A DNA stretch of 64,000 bases from contig NZ_JACHHZ010000005.1 of NCBI RefSeq assembly GCF_014202975.1, forward strand, positions 1 through 64,000, in the 5' to 3' direction. Below, one piece after another: positions 56,744 through 64,000 of the stretch (the stretch's first letter is position 1; each line of letters begins with the position of its first letter). Origin of the DNA: Povalibacter uvarum. Its GTDB lineage: Bacteria; Pseudomonadota; Gammaproteobacteria; Steroidobacterales; Steroidobacteraceae. The notes beneath the pieces were generated by a model. That model was not told the DNA's origin, did no database searches, and saw only the letters and a list, made by a program, of their open reading frames with translations. Both the position numbers and the translations under genes were made by a program.

Positions 56744-57637
56744 ATGCTTGCGATCCGCAATATCTCCAAGACCTACAGCAACGGTGTCGCTGCGCTGCGC
56801 GGCGTGTCGCTCGACATCCCCGCGGGAATGTTTGGTCTGCTCGGCCCGAACGGCGCCGGCAAGTCGTCGCTCATGCGAACGATCGCGACCCTGCAGGATC
56901 CGGACTCGGGGACCATTACGTTCGACGGCATCGACGTGGTGAACCAGAAGGATCGCATCCGCCGCACGCTCGGCTATCTGCCGCAGGATTTCGGTGTGTA
57001 TCCGAAGGTCAGCGCGCAGGACATGCTCGATCACTTCGCCGTGCTCAAGGGCTTCGTGAAACGCGGGGAACGCAAGGATGTCGTCGAAGGGCTGCTGCGC
57101 AAGGTGAACCTGTGGGATGTGCGCAAGCGCAAGCTCGGAACGTTCTCCGGCGGCATGCGCCAGCGCTTTGGTATCGCGCAGGCGCTGATCGGCGATCCAC
57201 GCCTGGTGATCGTCGATGAACCGACGGCGGGTCTCGATCCGGAAGAGCGCAATCGATTCCTGAATCTGCTGGCCGAGATCGGTGAGCAGGTGGTCGTGAT
57301 TCTCTCCACGCACATCGTCGAAGACGTGGCGGATCTGTGTCCGCGCATGGCGATCATCTCGAAGGGGGAAGTGCTGATGAGCGGCGAGCCGCGCGAGGCG
57401 ATCGCCGCGATGCGCGAGCGCGTGTGGAGCCGGATCGTCCCGAAAGCCGAGCTCACCGAGTATCAGCAGCGCTTCACCGTGCTTTCGACGCGGTTGATCG
57501 CGGGCCAGCCGCTCATTCATGTCTACAACGATGCGGCGCCGGAGCCCGGCTTCGACTCGATCGATCCGGATCTGGAGGACGTGTATTTCCATCGCCTGCG
57601 TCAGCACGGCGTCGCGAGCGCGAACCATGCTCGCTGA
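56744..57637 (+). CDS. ABC transporter ATP-binding protein
   Basis: 297 residues. Walker A LGPNGAGKSSLM, signature FSGGMRQRFGIAQAL, Walker B LVIVDEPTAGLDPEE and the His switch in STHIVED. A C-terminal extension of about 75 residues follows. It should energise the membrane protein encoded by the next gene, whose ATG lies inside its last codons (11-bp overlap). The cargo is unknown. Confidence 0.93.
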   Translation: MLAIRNISKTYSNGVAALRGVSLDIPAGMFGLLGPNGAGKSSLMRTIATLQDPDSGTITFDGIDVVNQKDRIRRTLGYLPQDFGVYPKVSAQDMLDHFAVLKGFVKRGERKDVVEGLLRKVNLWDVRKRKLGTFSGGMRQRFGIAQALIGDPRLVIVDEPTAGLDPEERNRFLNLLAEIGEQVVVILSTHIVEDVADLCPRMAIISKGEVLMSGEPREAIAAMRERVWSRIVPKAELTEYQQRFTVLSTRLIAGQPLIHVYNDAAPEPGFDSIDPDLEDVYFHRLRQHGVASANHAR

Positions 57638-60600
57638 GTTCTTCCGCTTCGATCTGCGCCAGCAATTGCGATCGCCGCTGCTGTGGGTCGCGGGTCTCCT
57701 GTTCGCTCTCTTCGCCTTCGGTGCGACGAGCTCTGATTTCATCCAGCTCGGCGGCGCGATCGGCAATGTGAATCGCAACGCGCCGGGCGTGATCGTGAAC
57801 ATGTTCATCAACTTCAGCCTGCTGGGGTTGTTCGTGGTGACGTTCTTCATCGCTCAGCCGCTGTTGCGCGATTTCGAGCTGGGCACCGATGAGCTGTTCT
57901 TCTCATCACCAATGAAGCCGCGTGCCTATCTCGCGGGTCGTGTCCTCGCGGGCATGGTTGCCGCACTCGCTATCTTCGTGCTCACGAGCGGGGGCCTGTT
58001 CCTCGGTGCGGCGATGCCCTGGGTCGATCCTGCGAAGCTGGGCCCGTTTTCACTGACTCCGCATCTCTGGTCCTTCGCGGTCATCGTGATCCCCAACCTG
58101 ATCTTCATGACGGCAATGCTGAGCCTGCTCGCGGTGACGGCTCGCAACCTGATGTCGGTCTACCTCGGCGTCATTGCCTTCTTCATTCTGTGGCTGGTCG
58201 CCAACGTGCTGGCGCAGGACATGCAGTACGACGCCATCGCTTCGTTGCTCGATCCATTCGGATCGAGAGCCCTGGAAAGGACGATGCGCTATTGGTCCGC
58301 GATCGAGAGCAACGCACAACTACCGGAGCTGACGAACTACCTGCTCGTCAATCGCGCGGTTTGGCTCGCAGTGTCGGCGGTGCTGCTGACTCTGACCTTT
58401 GCGCTGTTCAAGCCGCAGCGGCTGCGTGGCGGTAAGAAGGCGCGCGCGAAGCGCGAGAAACAGGCCGAGGTAGCTGCCGCTGTGCCGGTCGTTGTCGCAC
58501 CAGCGGCACTGCCTGCGCGGTCGTTCACCGTGTCGACGACGGTCGGACAATTCTGGCGTCAGCTGCGCTTCGATACGATCGGCGTTCTGAAGAGCATTCC
58601 GTTCCTCGTGCTGCTCGCCTTCGGTGCCTTGAATCTGGGCGGCGGCTCTGTCGGGCTGGATCAGCTCTTCGGCACGGCAGTGCTGCCCGTGACTTCGGTC
58701 ATGCTGAGGCTCATCGAGGGCAGTTACCTGTTCCTGCTGATCCTGATCGTCGGCTTCTATGCCGGCGAGCTCGTCTGGCGCGAGCGCGGCGTCAAGCTCG
58801 CCGAACTTACGGACACACTGCCTGTACCGAACTGGTTACCGATTCTCGCGAAGATCGGCGCGCTGACTGCGGTAGTCGTCGTGTTCATGCTGCTTGGCGC
58901 GGTGATCTCGATCATTGTTCAGCTGTTGCGCGGCTACACGAATCTCGAGCTCGACCTGTACGTGCGCGGACTTTTCGTGCTCTCCGCGCAGTTCATTCTG
59001 ATGGGGGCGGCGGCCGTCGTGCTGCAGGTCGTGAGCAACAACAAGGTGGTCGGCTACCTGCTGTACGTCGTCGTGATCATCATGCAGATCGCGATGCCGC
59101 CGATGCATCTCGAGAACAATCTCTATCGATTCGCCAGTGGCCCCGACACGCCGTACTCCGATATGAACGGCTACGGGCACTTCATCGCGGGCTGGGCGTG
59201 GTTCCAGCTCTACTGGGCGCTGTTCACGACGATGCTCGTCGTGGTCGGCACTGCTTTCTGGGTCCGCGGTGTGGCGCCGTCGTGGCGCGGCCGGCTGAAC
59301 ATGGCCCGCAACAATCTGCGCGGCGCGCCTTCGGCGTTGCTCGCCGGGCTCGCACTTGCCTTCATCGGCGTGGGCGGCTGGATCTACTACAACACGAGCG
59401 TCGTCAACGAGTACCTGCCGTCCGATGTTGCGTTCGACCGGCTCGCGCACTACGAGCGCGAGTACCGCAAGCTCAAGGATGTTCCCCAGCCGCGCATCGT
59501 CGATGTGAAGGCCGATGTCGACATCTTTCCGTCCGAGCGGCGCGTCGAGATTCGCGGTCACTACCGGCTGATCAACAAGACCTCGCGGCCGATCGAGGAA
59601 CTGCATCTTCTCCTCGATCCGCGCGTCAAGCTGATTCGCTGGCGGCTCGCGGACGCGGCGATCCTCAAGGAGGATCCGCTGGCGGGGTATCGTCTGCTGA
59701 AACTGCGAACCCCGCTCGATCCCGGCGCCGCTGCGGATTTCGAGTTCACGATCGCGCGCGCCGAGCACGGGTTCACGAACGATGGCTTGCCGCCCTCGAG
59801 CGGTGCCGGCGACATGCGGTCGGTGCTGAACTACAACGGCACGTTCTTCAACAGCATGGGCATGTTCCCGCACTTCGGCTACAACGAGGGTGCACAGCTC
59901 ATCGATCGTAATGAACGGCGCAAGCGCGGGCTCGGCGACGTGCCGCGCATGGCAAAGCTCGAAGACGAAGCCGCCCGCAAGGACATGGGATTCCCCGACG
60001 CTGACTGGATCAATTTCGAAACGACGGTCAGCACGAGCGAGGATCAGATCGCGCTGGCGCCTGGGTACCTGCAGCGCGAATGGACCGAGAACGGCCGCCG
60101 CTATTTCCACTACAAGATGGACCAGCCGATGCTGCCGTTCTTCTGCTACCTGTCCGCGCGCTGGGAAGTGAAGCGCGACGAATGGAAGGGCCTGCCGATC
60201 GAGGTCTACTACGACGCGAAGCACCCCTACAACATCGATCGCATGATCGATGGCACGAAGAAGTCGCTCGACTACTTTACCGAGAACTTCTCGCCATACC
60301 AGCACAAGCAGATGCGGATCCTCGAGTTCCCACGCTATGCGAGGTTTGCACAGAGCTTCGCAAACACCGTCCCGTATTCGGAATCGATCGGATTCATCGC
60401 GGACCTGCGCAAACCCGAGAACGTCGACTACGTCTTCTACGTGACCGCGCATGAAGTCGCGCATCAATGGTGGGCGCACCAGGTGATCGGCGCAGGCATG
60501 CAGGGCCAGGGCATGCTGACGGAATCGCTGTCGCAGTACTCGGCGATGATGGTGATGGAGAAGGAATACGGACGCGAGAAGATGCGCAAGTTCCTCAAGT

Positions 60601-61235
60601 ACGAGCTCGACCGCTACCTGCGCGGTCGCGGGGGCGAGCTCGTCGAAGAGCTGCCGCTGATGCGCGTCGAAGACCAGCCGTATGTCCACTACCAGAAGGG
60701 CTCGCTGATCTTCTATCGCCTGCGCGATGAAATCGGCGAGGAGAACCTGAACCGCGCGCTGGCGAACTTCCTGCGCGACAAGTCATTCGAGCAACCGCCG
60801 TTCACCACGACGAACGAGCTGCTCGACTACATTCGTGCCGAGACGCCACCCGGGAAGCACGAGCTCCTCGATGAACTGTTCGCCAAGATCATCCTGTACG
60901 ACAACAAGGTGACCGATGCGAAGGTGACGAAGCTCGCCGACGGCAAGTACGAAGTCACGATGGATGTCGCAACCGTGAAGCGCGAAGCCGACGGCGCCGG
61001 TCGCGAAACGGATCTGCCGGTCGATGACTGGATGGATGTCGGAGTGTTCGCGCGCAAGGAGGGCGACAAGGAAGAGAACGAACGCGTGCTCTTTCTCGAG
61101 AAGCAGCACATCACGGCCGACACGAAGCGGATCAAGGTCGTCGTGGACGAGGAGCCCTACGAAGTCGGCATCGATCCGTACAACAAGCTGATCGACCGGA
61201 TTCCGGATGACAACAGGAAAGCTATTAGCGACTAG
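57627..61235 (+). CDS. ABC permease fused to an M1-family aminopeptidase
   Basis: About 1202 residues. The first 600 hold ABC-2-type permease segments with some 12 membrane helices (for example LLWVAGLLFALFAFG, LLGLFVVTFFIAQPLL, FLVLLAFGALNLGGG). The C-terminal 600 residues are a gluzincin peptidase: TAHEVAHQWWAHQV (HExxH) with the third Zn ligand Glu in LTESLSQY about 18 residues later. The peptidase should lie outside the membrane, trimming a peptide as the pump moves it or acting on its own. Its stop codon falls inside heptad-arm element H7. Confidence 0.9.
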   Translation: MLAEFFRFDLRQQLRSPLLWVAGLLFALFAFGATSSDFIQLGGAIGNVNRNAPGVIVNMFINFSLLGLFVVTFFIAQPLLRDFELGTDELFFSSPMKPRAYLAGRVLAGMVAALAIFVLTSGGLFLGAAMPWVDPAKLGPFSLTPHLWSFAVIVIPNLIFMTAMLSLLAVTARNLMSVYLGVIAFFILWLVANVLAQDMQYDAIASLLDPFGSRALERTMRYWSAIESNAQLPELTNYLLVNRAVWLAVSAVLLTLTFALFKPQRLRGGKKARAKREKQAEVAAAVPVVVAPAALPARSFTVSTTVGQFWRQLRFDTIGVLKSIPFLVLLAFGALNLGGGSVGLDQLFGTAVLPVTSVMLRLIEGSYLFLLILIVGFYAGELVWRERGVKLAELTDTLPVPNWLPILAKIGALTAVVVVFMLLGAVISIIVQLLRGYTNLELDLYVRGLFVLSAQFILMGAAAVVLQVVSNNKVVGYLLYVVVIIMQIAMPPMHLENNLYRFASGPDTPYSDMNGYGHFIAGWAWFQLYWALFTTMLVVVGTAFWVRGVAPSWRGRLNMARNNLRGAPSALLAGLALAFIGVGGWIYYNTSVVNEYLPSDVAFDRLAHYEREYRKLKDVPQPRIVDVKADVDIFPSERRVEIRGHYRLINKTSRPIEELHLLLDPRVKLIRWRLADAAILKEDPLAGYRLLKLRTPLDPGAAADFEFTIARAEHGFTNDGLPPSSGAGDMRSVLNYNGTFFNSMGMFPHFGYNEGAQLIDRNERRKRGLGDVPRMAKLEDEAARKDMGFPDADWINFETTVSTSEDQIALAPGYLQREWTENGRRYFHYKMDQPMLPFFCYLSARWEVKRDEWKGLPIEVYYDAKHPYNIDRMIDGTKKSLDYFTENFSPYQHKQMRILEFPRYARFAQSFANTVPYSESIGFIADLRKPENVDYVFYVTAHEVAHQWWAHQVIGAGMQGQGMLTESLSQYSAMMVMEKEYGREKMRKFLKYELDRYLRGRGGELVEELPLMRVEDQPYVHYQKGSLIFYRLRDEIGEENLNRALANFLRDKSFEQPPFTTTNELLDYIRAETPPGKHELLDELFAKIILYDNKVTDAKVTKLADGKYEVTMDVATVKREADGAGRETDLPVDDWMDVGVFARKEGDKEENERVLFLEKQHITADTKRIKVVVDEEPYEVGIDPYNKLIDRIPDDNRKAISD

Positions 61236-61480
61236 CCCGTGAGCTGTTAGCCAGAGGGCTGTCTCCCTGTGGGTCCGACTTTAGTCGGACGTCATGCCGA
61301 CAGGCATGTCTCGCTGGGGTCCGGCTACGCCGGACCCGCAAGCGCAAAGAGTGCCTATCGGCATGACGTCCGGCTGAAGCCGGACCCACAAGCGGAGCGA
61401 CCCTGATGGACTCCCGCGTACGCGGGAGTGACGAACTTCTGGCTACCCGCTAGCCGGCTACCAGCTAACGGCTTCTTTCC
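61216..61480. repeat. Heptad-arm element H7 enclosing four REP-like hairpins
   Basis: Left arm about 61216-61259 and right arm about 61437-61480 both begin, read inward, GGAAAG and end near TAGCCAGA. Each supplies the last codons and stop codon of the convergent gene on its side (peptidase fusion; pirin). Between them lie three family B hairpins (61268-61293, 61316-61338, 61363-61390) and one family A (61405-61433). Confidence 0.75.
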
Positions 61481-62379
61481 GGTATCACCCCAAACCGTCC
61501 GCTCTGATAATCCACGAACGCCTGCTCGATCTGCTCGCGGGTGTTCATCACGAACGGGCCATAGCGTACGACGGGTTCGTTGAGCGGGCGGCCGGAAAGC
61601 AGCAGCACTTCCGCTGACTCTTTCGCCTCCGAAGGAACGCTGATCGAGACGGTGTCGCCGCTTCCCAGCAGCGCGGCCTGGCCTTCGCTGACATCACGCT
61701 TTTCGTCGCCGATCTGCGTGGTGCCTTTGAAGACATAGATCATGCCGTTCTGGGCGGCGGGCACGGACTGCAGCAGCGAACCGCCCGGCGCGATCGTCAG
61801 ATGCAGCATCTGAATCGGCACTCGCGTGTCGATCGCTGCACTCACGCCCAGCGATTCACCCGCGATCACTCGCGCGTGAACCAGCCCATCCGGCGATTTC
61901 GCCTGCGGGATCTCGCTCGCACGCAGCGTCTGATACCGAGGCGTCATCATCTTGTCCTTGGCCGGCAGGTTCACCCAGATCTGGAAGCCCTGCTGCAGCC
62001 CACCTTTCCGGTGAAACTCCGGCGTCGGCATTTCCGCGTGAATCACTCCGGCGCCGGCGGTCATCCACTGGACGTCGCCCGGCCGCAGGACATCGGTATT
62101 GCCGAAGGAGTCCCGGTGCTCGTTCTCGCCGGCCAGCACGTAGGTGACCGTCTCGAAGCCCCGATGCGGATGGTCCGGCGCCCCGATCGGGGTGCCCGGC
62201 TTCCATTCCACGGGCCCGAGGTGGTCGACCAGCAGGAACGGGTCGAAATGGCTGAATCCCTGGATCGGAAACGGCCGCCGAACCGGAAAGCCACCGCCTT
62301 CCAGCGTACTCAAGGCATTGATTACCCGCGCAACCGGGCGGGAAGCCGGCGTCTCGTGACGAAGGGGAGTGGTGTTCAT
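61465..62379 (-). CDS. Pirin family protein
   Basis: 304 residues with the two-cupin pirin fold: FSHFDPFLLVDHLGP, DHPHRGFETVTYVLAGE (metal His residues), WMTAGAGVIHAEMP and the C-terminal domain VLLLSGRPLNEPVVRYGPFV. Pirins bind iron and some act as quercetinases or transcription co-factors. Start ATG at 62379. The last residues (ERSR) are encoded by the heptad arm. Confidence 0.92.
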   Translation of the reverse strand: MNTTPLRHETPASRPVARVINALSTLEGGGFPVRRPFPIQGFSHFDPFLLVDHLGPVEWKPGTPIGAPDHPHRGFETVTYVLAGENEHRDSFGNTDVLRPGDVQWMTAGAGVIHAEMPTPEFHRKGGLQQGFQIWVNLPAKDKMMTPRYQTLRASEIPQAKSPDGLVHARVIAGESLGVSAAIDTRVPIQMLHLTIAPGGSLLQSVPAAQNGMIYVFKGTTQIGDEKRDVSEGQAALLGSGDTVSISVPSEAKESAEVLLLSGRPLNEPVVRYGPFVMNTREQIEQAFVDYQSGRFGVIPERSR

Positions 62380-62792
62380 GGGGATTAGGGTGGCACAAGG
62401 CGGGGGCAGGATCTGCGGGGTTCGGGGAATGGGAGATATTCTCTGAAGGGGCTACTGGCGACTGGCCACTGGCTACTGGCGGCTGGCCAGAGGGAGATGG
62501 CAGAAGCGGGGGCTCTGTTGTGGGTCCGGCTTCAGCCGGACGTCATCGCCGCCAGGCGATTCCGGAATCGGGCAGCAGCCCGAGGTTCGTCACTCCCGCG
62601 CAGGCGGGAGTCCATCGGGGTCCGGAATGGATTCCCGCGTGCGCGGGAAATGACGGATTTGGCTAGATGGCTCAGTGGCTCATCGCTCGCAGTCCCTCCT
62701 TGCTGCACCGCTCCTGATCGACCTGCCATCCGCCAGTAGGCCCCGTCCGCACTCCGACGTAAACTCCGTTGACTGGTCACTGGGGGTCCACC
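62380..62792. repeat. 413-bp gap with heptad-arm element H8 and REP-like hairpins
   Basis: Left arm about 62443-62500 repeats GGCGACT/GGCCACT/GGCTACT; a looser right arm lies about 62660-62698. Between them are a family B hairpin (about 62516-62545, GTCCGGCTTCAGCCGGAC) and a family A pair (about 62590-62655). No ORF of note. An alkB promoter must lie downstream, but I see no clear match to consensus. Confidence 0.7.
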
Positions 62793-63971
62793 ATGTCTTT
62801 CGTCGCTCAAGCCGCCGACGGCACCACGATTCGTTACATCGACGGCAAGCGCTACCTGTGGTTCGCGTCGCTGACGGGACCCTGCATTCCGATGATCGGC
62901 GTTGCTCTTTACTTCGCCCTGGGCGGCAACGCGCTCGCGACGATCTTTCCTCTGGCGTACACCTTCATCCTGGTGCCGCTCCTCGATGCCATCTTCGGCG
63001 AGGACACGCACAACCCGCCGGAGGAAGTCGTTCCTCTCATGTCGAAGGACAACTACTACCGCTACCTGCTGTATGTAGCGATCGCGCTGCTGTACATCGA
63101 TTTCTTCGTCGTCGCATGGTTCCTCGGTACGCAGAGTCTGCCGTGGTGGGCGTACCTGGTCATGACGCTGGGGACGGGATTCTCCAGTGCCGGCGCCATC
63201 CTCATCGGGCATGAGCTGGGCCACAAGTCGAACAAGTCGGATCGGCTGGCGGCGCAGATCGTGAACGGGCTAGTCGGCTACGGTCATTTCTGCATCGAGC
63301 ACAACCGCGGTCATCACGTGCACGTGGCGACGCCGGAAGATTGCGTGAGCGCGCGCATGGGCGAGAGCATCTATCGGTTCGTCCTGCGGGAAATTCCCGG
63401 TGCTTTCAGTCGAGGATGGAAGCTCGAGAAGGAGCGACTGGAGAAGATGGGCAAGAGCACGTGGTCGCTGGAGAACGACGTGCTGCAGTCGTGGGGCCTG
63501 ACGCTGATCGTCGGCGTCGCTTTGCTTGCGATCTTCGGCTGGGTGCTGCTGCCGTTCCTGATCATTCATCATGTGTATGCGTGGTACGGTCTCACGCAGG
63601 CCAACTACGTGGAGCACTACGGGCTGCTGCGCCAGAAGCTGCCGAATGGTCGCTATGAGCTGACCGAGCCGCGGCACTCGTGGAACACGAACCACATCTA
63701 TTCGAATCTCATCTCCTTCCATCTGCAACGTCATTCGGATCATCACGCGAATTCGCTGCGTCCCTACCAGGCGCTACGTGACTTCAAGGATCTGCCGCGC
63801 CTTCCCAGCGGCTATCCCGGCAGCTTCGGTCTCGCAGCGATCCCCTGGCTTTGGTTCAAGGTGATGGACCCCAAGCTCATGGAATGGGCTGGCGGCGACA
63901 TCACCAAGGTGAACGTCGATCCGAAGAGGAAAACGAAGCTCTATGCCCGCTACGGGGCGGCAGTCGCATAA
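62793..63971 (+). CDS. alkB: Alkane 1-monooxygenase (AlkB family)
   Basis: 392 residues, integral-membrane diiron hydroxylase. The His motifs are all present: GHELGHKSNK, EHNRGHHVHVATPEDCVSAR, NYVEHYGLL, QRHSDHHANSLRPYQAL. Six membrane helices are visible. It hydroxylates the terminal carbon of alkanes with electrons from rubredoxin; no rubredoxin or reductase gene is in the window. GGGGGT precedes the ATG at 62793, which decides the start over an upstream in-frame codon at 62769. Confidence 0.93.
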   Translation: MSFVAQAADGTTIRYIDGKRYLWFASLTGPCIPMIGVALYFALGGNALATIFPLAYTFILVPLLDAIFGEDTHNPPEEVVPLMSKDNYYRYLLYVAIALLYIDFFVVAWFLGTQSLPWWAYLVMTLGTGFSSAGAILIGHELGHKSNKSDRLAAQIVNGLVGYGHFCIEHNRGHHVHVATPEDCVSARMGESIYRFVLREIPGAFSRGWKLEKERLEKMGKSTWSLENDVLQSWGLTLIVGVALLAIFGWVLLPFLIIHHVYAWYGLTQANYVEHYGLLRQKLPNGRYELTEPRHSWNTNHIYSNLISFHLQRHSDHHANSLRPYQALRDFKDLPRLPSGYPGSFGLAAIPWLWFKVMDPKLMEWAGGDITKVNVDPKRKTKLYARYGAAVA

Positions 63972-64000
63972 GAAGCAAGAGTTTCACGCGGAGCTCACGG

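Noticed and set aside
62655-62700. tRNA-like text (GCTAGATGGCTCAGTGGCTC)
   Set aside because: It resembles a tRNA D-arm only by chance. No anticodon arm, T arm or acceptor pairing follows, and the text fits the heptad arm of element H8.

Overview
The window looks like a chromosomal segment of a GC-rich, free-living proteobacterium. It has no rRNA, tRNA, prophage, integrase or IS transposase. I lean towards a gammaproteobacterium, perhaps Steroidobacteraceae- or Nevskiales-like. The best clue is a perfect E. coli-type LexA box (TACTG-N10-CAGTA, 10492-10511) in front of a PA0069-type radical SAM gene; alphaproteobacterial LexA reads a different motif. The Entner-Doudoroff set, DUF502, DacB, Kup, Pirin, AlkB and TPR-bearing Ser/Thr kinases fit. 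Against that, the window carries a complete PhyR-NepR-EcfG general stress module, normally an alphaproteobacterial hallmark. The taxonomic call is inference.

Layout. 0-6 kb: TPR Ser/Thr kinase, histone H1-like protein, alpha/beta hydrolase, PGPGW membrane protein, PLD lipoprotein. 6-10.5 kb: general stress response (phyR, nepR, ecfG, HisKA_2 kinase), with two divergent small envelope genes beside it that each have a perfect EcfG-type promoter (GGAAC-N16/17-CGTT). 10.5-11.6 kb: the SOS-type radical SAM gene. 11.8-27.7 kb: eleven co-directional genes I cannot match to a named system: three lipoproteins including a 906-residue Gly/Ser-rich one, a membrane Ser/Thr kinase, an FHA/PEGA/sulfatase-modifying-factor fusion, a small secreted protein, a MotA/TolQ/ExbB-like channel, an FHA protein and two vWA proteins whose single membrane helix carries a shared SFLDCITC motif. 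27.8-32 kb: TPR-TonB_C protein, HD protein, chemoreceptor. 32.5-38.4 kb: trehalose synthase/maltokinase fusion and the AmmeMemoRadiSam trio. 38.4-43 kb: VOC, RidA, LOG-like, an outer-membrane barrel (a fourth EcfG-type promoter), DacB, DUF502. 43-52.3 kb: glycosyltransferase, then eda-edd and zwf-pgl-glk diverging around a palindrome-rich control region, then an ANTAR regulator with Glu where the phosphoacceptor Asp should be. 52.4-64 kb: kup, ECF sigma/anti-sigma, DUF6249, ABC ATPase plus permease/M1 peptidase fusion, pirin, alkB.

How the parts work together. The phosphorelay kinase, PhyR, NepR and EcfG should form a partner-switching circuit that turns on its own operon and at least three envelope genes. 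The 16-kb locus should build a trans-envelope machine: proton-channel stator and vWA arms in the inner membrane, lipoproteins on the outer membrane, with phosphorylation read by FHA domains. The sugar genes give a full glucose to pyruvate plus glyceraldehyde-3-phosphate route.

Intergenic space is rich in repeats: two REP-like hairpin families, and at least eight elements made of inverted arms with a 7-bp period whose unit differs between elements but is largely shared by both arms of one element. Start codons were chosen by Shine-Dalgarno and family length; all calls come from reading the sequence without database searches.
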